Part shown: positions 62,158 through 64,000 of the stretch, piece after piece
Position numbering within the stretch: position 1 is the stretch's first letter
Layout of the letters: each line of letters begins with the position of its first letter
Origin: Glycomyces tritici
Lineage (GTDB): Bacteria > Actinomycetota > Actinomycetes > Mycobacteriales > Micromonosporaceae
Direction of reading: 5' to 3'
Assembly (NCBI RefSeq): GCF_030403505.1
Contig: NZ_JAUEMJ010000010.1
Span: 124,001-188,000 of the forward strand
DNA: 64,000 nt
Translations under genes and position numbers: made by a program
Notes under the pieces: generated by a model
Database searches by the model: none
Told to the model about the DNA's origin: nothing
The model's input: only the letters and a program-made list of their open reading frames with translations

Positions 62158-62806
62158 GACGGTTCTCCAATCTCCGCGCCGCGACCGCCACCGGGTAGGA
62201 GGCGGCCAGGAACAGGATGCCTGCGATGGTGTAGCCCTCGACGGCGCCGTCGTAGTGCTGCCCTTGGTACTTCTGCGCTTGCGCGATCATCTCCAGGACG
62301 CCGATCACGAACAGGGTCGGCACCTCCTTGAACATGGCGATGATCCAGTTGGCGACGGCCGCGGCCGAGCGCCGCAGCATCTGCGGGAGCACGATCGCGC
62401 CCCACACGCGGTGGGTCGGCAGGCTCAGCGCCGTCGCGGCCTCCCACTGCCCCACCGGGATCGCCTCGATCCCGGCCCGGAACGACTCCATGGTGTAGGA
62501 CGCGTAGTGCACGCCCAGCACCGCCGAGCCGACGGCGAACGCGCTCCACTCGGGGTTGACGTAGTAGCTCGTCGCGGTCCACACGAACAGCACCTGCACC
62601 AGCAGGGGCGTGTTCCGGATGAACTGGAAGACCCCCGAGAGGACCCGCCGCAGCCACGGCGGGCCGGTGCGGATGCCGACGGCCACCAGCAGCCCCAGGA
62701 GCACCGCGATGATCCCGGCGACCAGGGTGACCTGCAGGACGACGAGGAAGCCCTGCCACATCGCCGGGAAGATCTCGACGACGATCTCGCTGTTCCACTC
62801 GTTCAT
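62138..62806 (-). CDS. ehuD: ABC importer permease, EhuD-like
   Basis: A 222-residue HisM/GlnP-type permease with five helices and the EAA-type loop EAATALSLPTHRVWGAIVLPQ. It has the FIRNTPLLVQ motif of polar amino-acid permeases and KEVPTLFVIGVLEM. Its ATG overlaps the stop of the preceding permease by one base (TGATG). Confidence 0.88.
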   Translation of the reverse strand: MNEWNSEIVVEIFPAMWQGFLVVLQVTLVAGIIAVLLGLLVAVGIRTGPPWLRRVLSGVFQFIRNTPLLVQVLFVWTATSYYVNPEWSAFAVGSAVLGVHYASYTMESFRAGIEAIPVGQWEAATALSLPTHRVWGAIVLPQMLRRSAAAVANWIIAMFKEVPTLFVIGVLEMIAQAQKYQGQHYDGAVEGYTIAGILFLAASYPVAVAARRLENRLAKSNF

Positions 62807-63531
62807 CAGGCCATGCCCTTCTCGGCGACGGCCGTGGTCAAGCGGCCCTTGACGGGCTTCGCGTCGATGCCCATGCCGCGCTTGGCCCGGCGTTCGAGCG
62901 CGCGCATCCCGGTCCAGATGAGCCAGGCGAGCACGAAGTAGACGACGAGGATGAGGCCGTAGTGCGGCAGCAGGTTCGCGCCGCCGTTCTGCCCGCCGAT
63001 CAGACCGGCCATCGCCGTGAGGTCGGTGACGCTGATGAGCGACACGAGCGCGCTGGCCTTGAGCAGCATGATCGCGAAGGCGCACAGGGAGGGGATCATC
63101 TCGGGCCAGGCCTGGGGGAGGACCACGAGCCGGAGGCGCTGGAACGGGGTGAAGTTCACGGCCAGGCTCGCTTCGAGCTGGCCCGGGGGGACGGCGGCGA
63201 TCGCGCCGCGCACGACCTCGGAGCAGTAGGCGCCGTAGTTGAGGCCGAGGGCGATGATGCCGGCGACGATCGCGTAGTCGAACTGGATGCCCAGGACCAC
63301 CGGCATGGCGAAGGCGAACCAGAACAGCTGCACCACCACTGAGGAGCCGCGGAAGAACTCCACGAACGCCCGCGCGGGAGTGCGCACCGCGAGGTGCTTC
63401 GAGCTCGTCATGAGCCCCAGCGCGAACGCCACCACCAGGGCCAGGGCCGCCGAGGCCAGGGTGACCTGGACGGTGACCAGCAGCGGCTCCGCGTACCGGG
63501 GCAATGAGTCGACGACTGCTTGCAAGTCCAT
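62806..63531 (-). CDS. ehuC: ABC importer permease, EhuC-like
   Basis: A 241-residue permease with five to six helices, FFRGSSVVVQLFWFAFAMP and the EAA loop EASLAVNFTPFQRLRLVVLPQ. Residues LISVTDLTAMA match EhuC/GlnP relatives. The basic C-terminal tail is cytoplasmic. It begins 8 nt after the binding-protein stop. Confidence 0.88.
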   Translation of the reverse strand: MDLQAVVDSLPRYAEPLLVTVQVTLASAALALVVAFALGLMTSSKHLAVRTPARAFVEFFRGSSVVVQLFWFAFAMPVVLGIQFDYAIVAGIIALGLNYGAYCSEVVRGAIAAVPPGQLEASLAVNFTPFQRLRLVVLPQAWPEMIPSLCAFAIMLLKASALVSLISVTDLTAMAGLIGGQNGGANLLPHYGLILVVYFVLAWLIWTGMRALERRAKRGMGIDAKPVKGRLTTAVAEKGMA

Positions 63532-63539
63532 GGCGACTC

Positions 63540-64000
63540 CTACTGGTAGGTGTCCGGGCAGAGGTCCTCGGCGGTGAGCCCCTCCGGGTGGTTCTCCTCG
63601 ACGGTGAACCCGTACTCGGACACCAGGCCCTCCCAGGCGGCCTTGTCGGCGAGGAGCTTCTCGAGCTCCTTGTTCACCGCGTCCCGGAAGCCGGTGTCGG
63701 CGGGCTGGAAGACCGCCGCGCCCGCGCCGATCATGTCCTCCCCGGAGTCGGGGTCCACGAGCCAGAAGCCCTCGGTGACCTCGACCTCGGGGTCGGCCTC
63801 GGCCGCGAGCCGGAGGTTCGCGCTGGTCAGCCCGATCGCGTCGCAGCGCCCGGACTTGAGTTCGAGGATGAGCCCGGACAGGTCGGCCTGGACGTTGATG
63901 CGCTCGGCGTCGAAGATCGCGTCCGCGACCTCCTGCTCGCTCGTGCCGTTCATGACGCCGATGACGCCGTCGGTCTCGGCCATGGCGTTGAGCGTGGTCC
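63540..64000 (-). CDS. ehuB: Extracellular solute-binding protein, EhuB-like (5' end outside window)
   Basis: Only the C-terminal 153 or so residues are present. They show the second lobe of a type-3 periplasmic binding protein (GVIGVMNGTSEQEVADAI, LKSGRCDAIGLTSANLRLAAE, FRDAVNKELEKLLAD) and the closing GLTAEDLC, a pattern typical of EhuB. Ectoine or hydroxyectoine is the likely ligand, but amino-acid binding cannot be excluded without the ligand pocket. Confidence 0.85.
   Translation of the reverse strand, partial: TTLNAMAETDGVIGVMNGTSEQEVADAIFDAERINVQADLSGLILELKSGRCDAIGLTSANLRLAAEADPEVEVTEGFWLVDPDSGEDMIGAGAAVFQPADTGFRDAVNKELEKLLADKAAWEGLVSEYGFTVEENHPEGLTAEDLCPDTYQ

Overview
This window comes from a very GC-rich (roughly 70% or more) actinobacterial chromosome. 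The evidence is GTG/TTG starts, many apparently leaderless promoters (a TANNNT -10 box 6-8 nt before the start codon), a protein O-mannosyltransferase, a GTP-dependent PEP carboxykinase, a PIN-PhoH2 protein, a short-chain Z-isoprenyl synthase and a conservon-type kinase/roadblock pair. A Glycomycetales/Micromonosporales-like organism would fit, but the sequence alone does not settle the genus. I see no phage, transposase, rRNA or CRISPR array.

Layout. 1-11.6 kb holds housekeeping and envelope genes: a DsbA-like thiol oxidoreductase (cut by the left edge), a CopC-CopD fusion, TatD nuclease, MetRS, a membrane protein, a class A PBP and the O-mannosyltransferase. A tRNA-Ala(CGC) follows. 11.8-18.3 kb has a secreted GH74-type xyloglucanase, a large HTH/NB-ARC/TPR (STAND) regulator and a divergent MFS exporter with a 14-codon ORF directly behind it. 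18.5-27.8 kb is a metabolic and surface-glycan block: sulfite-oxidase-like enzyme, a translationally coupled operon (DUF2064-GT2 fusion, MTA phosphorylase, cystathionine lyase/synthase), and a divergent two-component system followed by a GT-C-like membrane protein and an SDR epimerase. 27.8-33.6 kb has a NarL-type two-component pair, DUF6069, two alpha/beta hydrolases and an NmrA-like oxidoreductase behind a three-site operator. 33.9-37.4 kb is a heterodimeric ABC exporter with extreme, complementary NBD degeneration. 37.4-43 kb has a DUF255 protein with a lost C-terminus, a DUF998 protein overlapping an antisense gene, two tandem SLT-like lytic enzymes and PhoH2. 43.3-47.9 kb is a four-gene operon around a soluble FtsK/EccC-like ATPase, my leading candidate for an undescribed system. 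48-56 kb holds a conserved hypothetical, PEPCK, isoprenyl synthase, an ECF sigma factor with a membrane protein, nicotinamidase and cytochrome oxidase subunit I. 56-64 kb has a half conservon, a TrkAH potassium system and an ehuABCD-like ectoine/amino-acid ABC importer cut by the right edge.

Signs of remodelling are a small family of intergenic palindromic repeats (about 9.8, 37.5 and 51.1 kb), a triple DnaA-box cluster at the broken end of the DUF255 gene, and the missing natural end of the DUF998 gene.
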